A DNA stretch of 15,118 nt. It comes from Candidatus Atribacter alterifermentans (GTDB lineage: Bacteria; Atribacterota; Atribacteria; Atribacterales; Atribacteraceae). Below the pieces are notes generated by a model, which was not told where the DNA came from, made no database searches, and saw nothing but the letters and a program-made list of their open reading frames with translations. Position 1 is the stretch's first letter. Each line of letters starts with the position of its first letter. The position numbers were made by a program, and so were the translations under genes. Positions 1 through 6,773 of the stretch are shown one piece after another. The stretch covers positions 1-15,118 of the forward strand of contig JAAYUP010000479.1 in the NCBI GenBank assembly GCA_012517635.1, given 5' to 3'.

Positions 1-1
1 A

Positions 2-2488
2 TACGACTATATGAGAGTTCTTTTTAGTCGCTGTGGAAAGGTTTTTTGTCCTCAATGTGGAAAACCAATAGTTCGCCAAACCATCCAGCAAATTGTTGAT
101 GAAGTCCTTTCTTACCCCTATGAGACTCGCATAATTATTCTGGCTCCATTAATTCGTGGCCGTAAGGGAGAATACAAAAAACTCCTCAACGACATGTTGA
201 AAAATGGTTTTGCCCGTTGTCTGGTTGATGGAGAATTTATCGAGTTGGAAGATTGGGATTTACTGGATTTAGATCGCCATAAAAAGCATGATATCGATTT
301 GGTCGTTGATCGCCTCACCACCAATCCCGAAGAACAACGTCGCCTTGCCGATTCAGTAGAAATTGCCCTTCGTTATGGGAAAGGTTTAGTAAAAATAGGA
401 TTGGTTTCTGATGGTATCCAAATGGAGGAGCGAATTTATAGTGAACATTTCGCTTGTCCCGATTGTGGAATAAGTTTTCCAGAGGTAACCCCACGAATGT
501 TTTCCTTTAACAACCCTTATGGAGCTTGTCCCGATTGCACCGGTCTAGGGATTTTAAATTTCATCGACCCCGGTTTAGTCGTTCCCGACTGGTCTAAATC
601 CTTAGACCAAGGAGCTCTCATTCCTTGGAACACTTATGATGAAGTCCATTATTCGATGAACAAAATAAAGCGCTTTATCCGAGATAAAGGTATTTCCTTT
701 AAAATTCCTTTCCGGGATTTGTCCGAAAGCGATCGACAGATAATCCTTTATGGAGATGAAGATGGTGATGGAATCATTAGCTATTTAGAGAAAAGGATGA
801 AAACTGCCGAAAGTTGGTGGGAAATGGATGAAGTCGCTCGTTTCATGGCGACTCGAACCTGTCCGTCTTGTCATGGTGACCGACTTCGCCCCGAAAGTCT
901 TTCGGTAAAAATTCACAATCAATCCATTGGTGACCTTTCCCGATATACTATTGGTGATTTGGAATACTTTTTTAGTACCTTAAAACTTTCAACACAGGAA
1001 GCGATTATTGCTGCTTCCTTACTGAGAGAAATTCAATCCCGGCTTCACTTTTTAGTTGAAGTTGGTCTAAATTACCTCACTCTCAACCGTTCAGCGATGA
1101 CGCTTTCTGGAGGAGAAGCTCAGCGTATCCGGTTAGCCACCCAAATTGGATCTGGTTTGGTTGGTGTTCTTTATGTCCTTGATGAACCAACCATTGGACT
1201 TCACCCTCGTGACAACCAGAAACTGATTCAAACCTTAAAAAGATTACGGGATCTGGGAAATACAGTCATTGTCGTAGAGCATGATGCTGAAACCATGAAA
1301 TGTGCTGATTATTTGATCGATATGGGACCAGGAGCTGGAGATAGGGGTGGCGAAATAGTCGCAGTTGGAACTCCTGATGAAATTATGAATAACCAAAAAA
1401 GCCTAACCGGGCAGTATCTAAGCGGGAAAAAGGAAATTCCTATCCCTTCGGAGAGAAAAAATCCGCAAGAATGGTTGGTTATACGTGGAGCTCGAGCCAA
1501 TAATTTAAAAAATATTGATGTGAAAATCCCTTTAGGAGTCATGGTCGGGCTCACGGGTGTTTCAGGTTCTGGAAAAAGCACACTCATGGAAGATGTGCTT
1601 TATCGATCCCTCTCTCGGATTTTTTATCATTCACTCACCGAACCTGGTGATCATGACGCCATTGAAGGCATTGAATCTATCGACAAGGTGATTGTTATCG
1701 ATCAAGCCCCAATTGGACGAACCCCCCGTTCCAATCCTGCCACTTACACCGGAATCTTTACTGAAATTCGGAATCTTTTTGCCCAGCTGCCTGAATCCAA
1801 AGCTCGAGGTTATCGACCGGGACGCTTTAGTTTCAATGTAAAGGGTGGTCGTTGTGAAGCTTGCCAGGGGAATGGAGTGATTAAATTTGAGATGCATTTT
1901 CTTCCTGATGTATTTGTGACCTGTGAATACTGTAAAGGAAAGCGATACGCTCGAGAAACCTTGGATGTCACCTTTAAGGGTAAAAATATTGCTGAAGTAT
2001 TAGATATGAGTGTTGATGAAGCGGTCGTTTTTTTTGAAAATATTCCGATTATACGACGGAAATTAGCCGTTCTCCAGCGGGTCGGACTGGGATATATTAA
2101 ACTCGGGCAATCAGCAACCACTCTATCGGGTGGGGAAGCTCAGCGAATAAAACTAACCAAAGAGCTTAGCAAGATTGCGACTGGAAGAACCCTTTATCTT
2201 CTCGATGAACCGACTACCGGTCTTCACTTTGCCGATGTTGAAAAATTACTCGATGTTCTTTTGGAATTGCGTCGACGGGGGAATAGTATTCTGATCATCG
2301 AGCACAACATGGATGTCGTTAAGTGCTGCGATTATATCATCGACTTGGGACCAGAGGGTGGAGACCAAGGAGGGCAGTTAGTTGCTGAAGGAACCCCAGA
2401 AGAAGTTGCCTTTAATCCAGCTTCTCATACTGGTTTTTACTTAAGGGAGGTTTTAAAGGTTGAACCAAAAGAATTTTGTCAGGTCTGA
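2..2488 (+). CDS. uvrA: UvrABC excinuclease subunit A (5'-partial)
   Basis: UvrA is the ATP-driven damage-recognition subunit of nucleotide excision repair; its dimer scans DNA and loads UvrB. The frame is open to the window edge: codons before the first ATG (position 11) read Y-D-Y, matching the family motif just before L-F-A-R-x-G, so about 110 N-terminal residues, including the first Walker A, lie outside. Visible parts in order: a first zinc module (C-x2-C around 453-461, second pair around 530), a further C-P-S-C pair near 860, signature LSGGEAQR near 1100, Walker B VLDEPTIGLH near 1180, second Walker A (G-V-S-G-S-G-K-S, 1556-1579), a zinc hairpin with C-x2-C pairs near 1852 and 1921, second LSGGEAQR near 2130 and second Walker B LLDEPTTGLH near 2200. 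The insertion region near 740-800 is shorter than usual and contains an EF-hand-like loop (see findings). Both ATPase halves look intact, so this is a cut gene, not a pseudogene. Confidence 0.98.
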   Translation, partial: YDYMRVLFSRCGKVFCPQCGKPIVRQTIQQIVDEVLSYPYETRIIILAPLIRGRKGEYKKLLNDMLKNGFARCLVDGEFIELEDWDLLDLDRHKKHDIDLVVDRLTTNPEEQRRLADSVEIALRYGKGLVKIGLVSDGIQMEERIYSEHFACPDCGISFPEVTPRMFSFNNPYGACPDCTGLGILNFIDPGLVVPDWSKSLDQGALIPWNTYDEVHYSMNKIKRFIRDKGISFKIPFRDLSESDRQIILYGDEDGDGIISYLEKRMKTAESWWEMDEVARFMATRTCPSCHGDRLRPESLSVKIHNQSIGDLSRYTIGDLEYFFSTLKLSTQEAIIAASLLREIQSRLHFLVEVGLNYLTLNRSAMTLSGGEAQRIRLATQIGSGLVGVLYVLDEPTIGLHPRDNQKLIQTLKRLRDLGNTVIVVEHDAETMKCADYLIDMGPGAGDRGGEIVAVGTPDEIMNNQKSLTGQYLSGKKEIPIPSERKNPQEWLVIRGARANNLKNIDVKIPLGVMVGLTGVSGSGKSTLMEDVLYRSLSRIFYHSLTEPGDHDAIEGIESIDKVIVIDQAPIGRTPRSNPATYTGIFTEIRNLFAQLPESKARGYRPGRFSFNVKGGRCEACQGNGVIKFEMHFLPDVFVTCEYCKGKRYARETLDVTFKGKNIAEVLDMSVDEAVVFFENIPIIRRKLAVLQRVGLGYIKLGQSATTLSGGEAQRIKLTKELSKIATGRTLYLLDEPTTGLHFADVEKLLDVLLELRRRGNSILIIEHNMDVVKCCDYIIDLGPEGGDQGGQLVAEGTPEEVAFNPASHTGFYLREVLKVEPKEFCQV

Positions 2489-4316
2489 AATCACTCGAAA
2501 TTTTCTTCATGACTTACCAACTAGCTGTGGTGTTTATTTTCTTATCAATCAAGAACATCACATTATTTATATAGGTAAAGCAGTTAATATCCAAAATCGA
2601 GTTCGAAATCATTTACAAGGTGATTCTTCATCACCTCTCAAGAGAGATATGGCCGAGAAAATTTGCACCATCCAGTTCATCCTTACCAGAGATGAAGCTG
2701 AAGCATTGCTTCTCGAAGAGGAGCTCATCAAAACCTACCAACCGCAATACAATATCCGGATGAAGGATGATAAAAGCTATCCCTATATTCACTTCGACGC
2801 TCGAGGCGATTTTCCATCGGTCAAAATAGCCCGACGTAAAACGGCTCAATCAGGATACTTTTATGGACCGTACACCAATTCTAAAAAAGCTCGTGATGGT
2901 TTAAAAATTCTTCGGCAAATTTTCCTGCTACGAGGTTGTTCCATCTCTGAATCCCGTTTTCCCCTGACTCGTCCCTGCCTCGATTACGAATTGAAATTGT
3001 GCTGTGCTCCTTGTGTCGGAAAATGTCACTCTTCAGACTATCAAGATAAACTAAAAAAAGCTCAGTCATTTTTAGAAGGAGACTATTTGGAAGTTACCAG
3101 TTGGTTGGAGGAGGAGATGTGGAAAGCGGCTCAATTACAAGACTATGAAAAAGCGGCTCAATTCCGAGATCATCTCAACTGTCTCCTGAATATCATCGGA
3201 CGATACCGACTCGTCCTTCCCGACAATTCTGATATTGATTTTATTGAATTGGAAAGTGAATCCAATTTAGCCAATTTAGTAGTCGTTAAAGTGAGGAAGG
3301 GGAGATTGATTGGAATCGAGAATTTCCACGTGCAAAGTGAAGAAAACGCTGATCGAGACTATATCTTGAATGAATTCATTGAAAATTTCTATCTTGACCA
3401 CTTCAATCCGCCAACTCAAATTTGTGTTCAATTCAATTTTAATCATAATCTTCCGAAAAGAATTAAAGAAAAGGGGTATTCCAGCAGTATTGATTTCCCT
3501 CGCAATAATTCTGAGCTTGATCTTCTCCATTTTGCTCGAGAAAATGCCCAAAAAAATCTGCAACTGGAAAAAATAAAAGCCATTCACCAAAATTTAGATC
3601 ACCAACAGTTAATGAATGAACTCAAAACCCTTCTTTCTCTTTCTTCCTTCCCTCGCCTTATTGAAGGGGTAGATATTTCAACTTTTCAGGGGGATGAATC
3701 AGTAGGAGCCATTGTCGCTTTTTTTGACGGTTTTCCTCTTAAAAAAAGATATCGGAAATATATCATCCGAGAATCCGATCATCCCGATGATTTCGCCATG
3801 ATTGAAGAAACACTTACCCGGCATTTTAAAAAATTGATCCAGAACCAAGCCGAGTTACCAAATCTTTTAGTTATCGATGGGGGCATCGGTCAACTGAATA
3901 GTGCACTTAAAGTCTTACAAAAATTTTCTTTACCCATTTCCGTTCTTGCTTTAGCAAAAGAAAACGAAGAAATTTACCTCCCCGGGAAAAACGTTGCACT
4001 CCGTCTCCCCCCTGAAAATCCATCTCTTCAATTCCTTCAGAGAATTCGTAATGAAGTACACCGTTTTGTCATCACTTTTCATCGGGTAAGAAGAAATAAA
4101 AAAATGTTTCATTCTCTTTTAGATGATATCCCAGGAATCGGTCCTCAACGAAAAAACATTCTCCTCTCTGCTTTTAATAGTTTAACTGATATCTTAGATT
4201 ATTCTCCCCAAGAAATATCACGACAACTGAAAATACCTCCTCAAAGTATTATTGAAATTCAAAAAAAACTCGCTCAAGAAAAGCTATCTCTAAAGAAAAA
4301 AGGAATGCCTTCCTGA
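2460..4316 (+). CDS. uvrC: UvrABC excinuclease subunit C
   Basis: UvrC makes the 3' and 5' incisions around a lesion bound by UvrB. At 618 residues it is a full-length member. The N-terminal GIY-YIG nuclease shows G-V-Y at 24-26 and Y-I-G at 37-39. Cysteines C160, C173, C181 and C185 reproduce the spacing of the iron-sulfur-binding cysteines reported for E. coli UvrC. A UVR helix pair that contacts UvrB sits at about 217-245. The RNase H-like 5' nuclease has D405 (G-V-D-I-S), D473 (V-I-D-G-G) and H534 (E-V-H-R-F), matching the known Asp-Asp-His set. A helix-hairpin-helix (D-I-P-G-I-G-P) lies near the C-terminus. The start is TTG at 2460, chosen because AAGGGAGG (2443-2450) lies nine bases upstream and the N-terminus fits the family. 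It overlaps the end of uvrA by 29 bases, so translation is probably coupled. Confidence 0.98.
   Translation: MNQKNFVRSEITRNFLHDLPTSCGVYFLINQEHHIIYIGKAVNIQNRVRNHLQGDSSSPLKRDMAEKICTIQFILTRDEAEALLLEEELIKTYQPQYNIRMKDDKSYPYIHFDARGDFPSVKIARRKTAQSGYFYGPYTNSKKARDGLKILRQIFLLRGCSISESRFPLTRPCLDYELKLCCAPCVGKCHSSDYQDKLKKAQSFLEGDYLEVTSWLEEEMWKAAQLQDYEKAAQFRDHLNCLLNIIGRYRLVLPDNSDIDFIELESESNLANLVVVKVRKGRLIGIENFHVQSEENADRDYILNEFIENFYLDHFNPPTQICVQFNFNHNLPKRIKEKGYSSSIDFPRNNSELDLLHFARENAQKNLQLEKIKAIHQNLDHQQLMNELKTLLSLSSFPRLIEGVDISTFQGDESVGAIVAFFDGFPLKKRYRKYIIRESDHPDDFAMIEETLTRHFKKLIQNQAELPNLLVIDGGIGQLNSALKVLQKFSLPISVLALAKENEEIYLPGKNVALRLPPENPSLQFLQRIRNEVHRFVITFHRVRRNKKMFHSLLDDIPGIGPQRKNILLSAFNSLTDILDYSPQEISRQLKIPPQSIIEIQKKLAQEKLSLKKKGMPS
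4301..4314 (+). promoter_or_regulatory. Small hairpin covering the whiA ribosome binding site
   Basis: AGGAA (4301-4305) and TTCCT (4310-4314) are perfectly complementary around a four-base loop. The left arm is the only Shine-Dalgarno-like sequence for whiA, and the right arm runs into the uvrC stop codon. Ribosomes finishing uvrC would melt it, which would tie whiA translation to uvrC translation. The pairing is seen in the sequence; the coupling role is inferred. Confidence 0.35.
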
Positions 4317-5224
4317 TGAATTTTAAAGAAAGTCTAAAAACTGAATTATTTACCATTCAACCGCAGAAAAATGAGGAAATCATGAGTGAATTTATCGGAT
4401 TGGTTAGAGCTGGTGCAGTAATAAAAAAACAACACCTTTCGCTTTTGTTATTTTTATCCAGTCACCATCCGGCTTTGATAAAAAAATGTGTCACTTATAA
4501 AAAAATTCTTTTCCCTCATTTACCCCATACGATCAGTGTGCAAGAGAGAAAGGGAATTCCTGTCGGTACTTTTTACTGTTTCGAATTTCCCATTACCAAT
4601 GATCTCCTCGATCAATTTGGTTTTCAAGATGTGAATATCCTCAATGACTCCTTCAGCCAGAAATTAGCAGCACATTTTTTAAGGGGAGTTTTTGAATCTC
4701 GTGGGTATATGAGTGATCCCTTAAGGGGATATCATTTAGAAATACAACTTAACTCGGAAAGACTTGCCAATTTCATACTCCATTCTCTCCACAATCTCCA
4801 TTTTGACTTTCATTCTCGTCCTTTCAAAGGAGATATGAATCTCTATCTAAAAAATTCTCAATCGATAGCTGATTTTATCCGCTTTCTGGGAGCCCATCAA
4901 AGTTACCTTCAAATGGAAAAAATTATGGTAGAAAAATCAACAATGAACGAAATAACCCGTTGGGTGAATTATGAAACTGCAAATTTAAATAAAATTGTTG
5001 TATCTTCTTCACGGCAAAGAAAAAAGATACAAACTCTTGATTTGAATGACCTTCCTTTTCACCTTCAAGAAATTGCAAGATTACGTTTGGAAAATCCCTG
5101 TTCTTCGCTCCAAGAAATCGGTCATCTTTGTAACCCCCCACTATCGAAATCAGAAGTTTATCGTCGCTTAAATGAAATAGAAAAAATTGCCGACCAAAAA
5201 GGGTTTACAGAAAACCTGACTTGA
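4316..5224 (+). CDS. whiA: WhiA family DNA-binding regulator
   Basis: WhiA is a DNA-binding protein of Gram-positive and several other bacteria; it controls sporulation-linked division in Streptomyces and affects division and chromosome segregation in Bacillus. This 302-residue protein has the family layout: an N-terminal domain (about 1-90), a LAGLIDADG homing-endonuclease-like fold from about residue 118 (A-A-H-F-L-R-G-V-F-E-S-R-G), and a C-terminal helix-turn-helix from about 246 to 295 (L-P-F-H-L-Q-E-I-A-R-L-R ... L-S-K-S-E-V-Y-R-R-L). WhiA proteins are thought to have lost nuclease activity. The ATG overlaps the uvrC stop by one base (TGATG). In many genomes rapZ and yvcK sit just before whiA; both are missing here. 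Lysine- and histidine-rich stretches make it a divergent member, but the C-terminal domain is characteristic. Confidence 0.92.
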   Translation: MNFKESLKTELFTIQPQKNEEIMSEFIGLVRAGAVIKKQHLSLLLFLSSHHPALIKKCVTYKKILFPHLPHTISVQERKGIPVGTFYCFEFPITNDLLDQFGFQDVNILNDSFSQKLAAHFLRGVFESRGYMSDPLRGYHLEIQLNSERLANFILHSLHNLHFDFHSRPFKGDMNLYLKNSQSIADFIRFLGAHQSYLQMEKIMVEKSTMNEITRWVNYETANLNKIVVSSSRQRKKIQTLDLNDLPFHLQEIARLRLENPCSSLQEIGHLCNPPLSKSEVYRRLNEIEKIADQKGFTENLT

Positions 5225-5273
5225 CTTAAAATATGATAGGTAGTTTATTTGAAAAACGAGTACATTGTTTTTT

Positions 5274-5303
5274 TTGTTACGAAAATTAAAGAAATGATAA
5301 AAT
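5274..5303 (+). promoter_or_regulatory. Predicted sigma-70 promoter of the ABC ATPase
   Basis: TTGTTA (5274-5279) serves as the -35 element and TAAAAT (5298-5303) as the -10 element, with an 18-base spacer. A TG at 5295-5296 gives an extended -10 (TGATAAAAT). Transcription would begin near 5310. The inverted repeat TCTCA (5303-5307) / TGAGA (5314-5318) straddles the expected start point and could be an operator. The match is seen in the sequence; activity is inferred. Confidence 0.6.
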
Positions 5304-5333
5304 CTCAATTTTGTGAGAAATTTGGTTTTATTG

Positions 5334-5421
5334 AAATCCACCGATGATTACCGGTTGGGTTTCATGTCGGCCTTTTTCGAAAAAGGGAAAAAAGGCCTCC
5401 CCTATTAAGATTTGAAGGAGG
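5334..5421 (+). promoter_or_regulatory. Structured 5' leader with competing hairpins near the ribosome binding site
   Basis: Several pairings compete. An imperfect stem joins 5334-5343 with 5353-5362. The perfect 16-base palindrome 5371-5386 (CCTTTTTC / GAAAAAGG) overlaps an alternative hairpin in which GGCCTTTTT (5369-5377) pairs with AAAAAGGCC (5389-5397). Immediately after, CCTCC (5396-5400) is complementary to the Shine-Dalgarno core GGAGG (5417-5421). Because CCTCC shares two bases with the right arm of the second hairpin, opening or forming that hairpin could hide or expose the ribosome binding site. I do not recognise a known riboswitch class. The complementarity is seen; a switching role is inference. 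Confidence 0.4.
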
Positions 5422-5428
5422 AATATAG

Positions 5429-6532
5429 ATGGCGAACGTTATTTTAAAAGATATTGTAAAAAAGTTTGGAGATGTTCTTGCAGTAAACAAAATTACTCTT
5501 GAAATCAAAGATCAGGAATTTGTTGTATTGGTTGGACCTTCTGGTTGTGGAAAGACAACGACTCTTCGAATGATTGCCGGTTTAGAAGAAATTGATAGTG
5601 GAGAAATTTACATTGGAGATGCTTTAGTAAACGATGTTCCCCCCAAAGATCGTGACATTGCGATGGTATTCCAAAACTATGCCTTATATCCTCACATGGA
5701 TGTTTACAACAACATGGCTTTCGGTTTAAAACTTCGCAAATTTCCAAAAAGTGATATTGATCAACGAGTGAAAGAGGCAGCTGAAATTCTCGGTATTCAA
5801 GAACTCCTCCAAAGAAAACCAAAACAACTTTCCGGTGGTCAAAGACAGCGTGTTGCTGTTGGTCGAGCTATTGTTCGGCACCCAAAAGTATTTTTGTTTG
5901 ACGAACCTCTTTCCAATTTAGACGCCAAACTAAGAGTCCAAATGAGAGCTGAGCTTTCAAAATTGCATGATCGGCTCAAAACGACTATGATCTATGTTAC
6001 TCATGACCAAACTGAGGCAATGACCATGGGTGACCGGATTGTAGTTATGCGTGATGGATTAGTCCAACAAGTTGGAAGCCCCCTCGAGCTTTACAACAAG
6101 CCTGTTAATAAATTCGTCGCTGGATTTATTGGAACTCCATCAATGAACTTTCTCGATGTTGTTTTGAAAAAAGAAGGTGACGATCTCTATCTTGACGGTC
6201 AGTCTTTTAAACTCATTGTTCCAGCCGAGTTTAAAGAAAAATTACATCCCTATGTGAATCAAGAGTTAACCTTTGGTATTCGACCTCAAGATCTTTTTGA
6301 CAGTGAAGTAAGTAAAGATGCAGCTTTACCTGGATCAGTTATCAATACGACCGTTGACGTTGTAGAGCCTTTAGGTTCAGAACAAATCATTTACCTCACA
6401 ACTGGACCTCATACCTTGGTGGCTGTTCTTAATATGCAAACCCGAACCAGTGTTGGTAATGACCTCAAAGTTGCAGTTGATACTTCAAAAATGCATCTTT
6501 TTAGTTCGGATACTGAAATTGCAATCATTTGA
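5429..6532 (+). CDS. ugpC: Carbohydrate-type ABC transporter ATP-binding protein (UgpC/MsmK/MalK family)
   Basis: This cytoplasmic ATPase belongs to the family that powers CUT1 sugar or glycerol-3-phosphate importers. Visible motifs: Walker A GPSGCGKTT at 36-44, Q-loop Q82 in V-F-Q-N-Y-A-L-Y-P-H-M, signature LSGGQ at 134-138, Walker B F-L-F-D-E-P at 155-160, D-loop S-N-L-D at 162-165 and switch H192. After about residue 235 comes the TOBE-type regulatory extension typical of the family, giving a normal length of 367. The start ATG has AAGGAGG (5415-5421) seven bases upstream. No permease or binding protein is next to it. Stand-alone copies in other bacteria, such as MsmK of streptococci, serve several sugar importers, which is the likely role here. 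It has its own promoter and terminator, so it is a single-gene unit. The substrate cannot be read from the sequence. Confidence 0.93.
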   Translation: MANVILKDIVKKFGDVLAVNKITLEIKDQEFVVLVGPSGCGKTTTLRMIAGLEEIDSGEIYIGDALVNDVPPKDRDIAMVFQNYALYPHMDVYNNMAFGLKLRKFPKSDIDQRVKEAAEILGIQELLQRKPKQLSGGQRQRVAVGRAIVRHPKVFLFDEPLSNLDAKLRVQMRAELSKLHDRLKTTMIYVTHDQTEAMTMGDRIVVMRDGLVQQVGSPLELYNKPVNKFVAGFIGTPSMNFLDVVLKKEGDDLYLDGQSFKLIVPAEFKEKLHPYVNQELTFGIRPQDLFDSEVSKDAALPGSVINTTVDVVEPLGSEQIIYLTTGPHTLVAVLNMQTRTSVGNDLKVAVDTSKMHLFSSDTEIAII

Positions 6533-6537
6533 TCCCC

Positions 6538-6575
6538 AAAGGCGTGCCTCGAGCACGCCTTTTCTCCCTTTTTTT
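6538..6575 (+). terminator. Intrinsic terminator of the ABC ATPase gene
   Basis: AAAGGCGTGC (6538-6547) pairs perfectly with GCACGCCTTT (6553-6562) around a five-base loop, followed by a T-rich tract to 6575. It begins five bases after the ugpC stop. The GC-rich core plus T tract is the classic Rho-independent form. Confidence 0.92.
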
Positions 6576-6596
6576 CAGCTGATATCTATCAGCTGA
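6575..6596. repeat. Near-perfect 22-bp palindrome between terminator and gap promoter
   Basis: TCAGCTGATA (6575-6584) is repeated in exact inverted orientation as TATCAGCTGA (6587-6596) around TC. Each half also contains the self-complementary core TCAGCTGA, so the site reads as two direct copies 14 bases apart as well. No further T tract follows, so it is not an obvious second terminator. It looks like a binding site for a dimeric protein, but lies about 95 bases upstream of the gap -35 element. Confidence 0.5.
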
Positions 6597-6670
6597 TTTC
6601 TTCTTGGGTGAATCAGCAATAGAGAAAAATAGGCATTTCTAAGTGTCTGGCATTTAAATCGGATTCAAAT

Positions 6671-6690
6671 GGATGGGATTGGATGGGATT
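6671..6690 (+). repeat. Tandem 10-bp repeat abutting the gap -35 element
   Basis: GGATGGGATT occurs twice with no gap (6671-6680 and 6681-6690). The last T of the second copy is the first base of the TTGACG -35 hexamer. A period of one helical turn next to a promoter suggests a regulator site placed on one face of the DNA. The repeat is seen; regulatory function is inferred. Confidence 0.5.
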
Positions 6691-6717
6691 TGACGAGATT
6701 GATCGAAGTTGTATAAT
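6690..6717 (+). promoter_or_regulatory. Strong predicted sigma-70 promoter for gap
   Basis: TTGACG (6690-6695) and a perfect TATAAT (6712-6717) are separated by 16 bases. Transcription would start near 6724, giving a leader of about 50 bases. It is the best promoter match in the window, as expected for a highly expressed glycolytic operon. Confidence 0.85.
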
Positions 6718-6731
6718 AGAATCTTAATTAA

Positions 6732-6746
6732 TGACAATGATTATTT
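6732..6746. promoter_or_regulatory. Fur-like 7-1-7 inverted repeat in the gap leader
   Basis: TGACAATGATTATTT matches the Fur-family 7-1-7 model TGATAATnATTATCA at 12 of 14 defined positions and lies just downstream of the predicted start of transcription, where bound repressor would block the promoter. The surroundings are AT-rich, so a chance match is quite possible. Confidence 0.25.
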
Positions 6747-6773
6747 ATTTTCATATAAAGGGAGGTTGTCGAA

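Larger units (their letters stand above)
5225..5428. other. Intergenic region between whiA and the ABC ATPase
   Basis: This 204-base, AT-rich stretch holds a promoter (5274-5303) and a structured leader (5334-5421), described separately. The first 45 bases have no strong terminator for the uvr-whiA unit: only a weak A/T stem (5252-5257 with 5267-5272) leads into a run of eight T residues. The frames starting at 5234 and 5294 encode only 18 and 17 residues and lack ribosome binding sites. Confidence 0.6.
6533..6773. other. Intergenic control region between ugpC and gap
   Basis: This 241-base stretch contains, in order, the ugpC terminator, a 22-bp palindrome, about 70 bases where I see only a stray GAATCAGCA (6611-6619) echoing the palindrome core, the tandem decamer, the gap promoter, the Fur-like site and the gap ribosome binding site. 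There is no credible small gene in it. Confidence 0.6.

Noticed and set aside
2..400. uvrA as a 5'-truncated pseudogene, since it lacks the first Walker A
   Set aside because: The reading frame is open right up to the window edge with family-matching residues, so the truncation is caused by the window boundary.
5221..5250. TTGACT at 5221-5226 as a promoter -35 element
   Set aside because: No acceptable -10 hexamer lies 16-19 bases downstream; TATGAT at 5232-5237 is far too close.
5252..5275. Intrinsic terminator after whiA
   Set aside because: The stem is about six weak pairs, nearly all A-T, and uses the T tract itself, so stability would be poor.
5234..5347. Two tiny frames (18 and 17 codons) in the whiA-ugpC gap as leader peptides
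   Set aside because: Neither has a ribosome binding site, and both start upstream of the likely transcription start near 5310.
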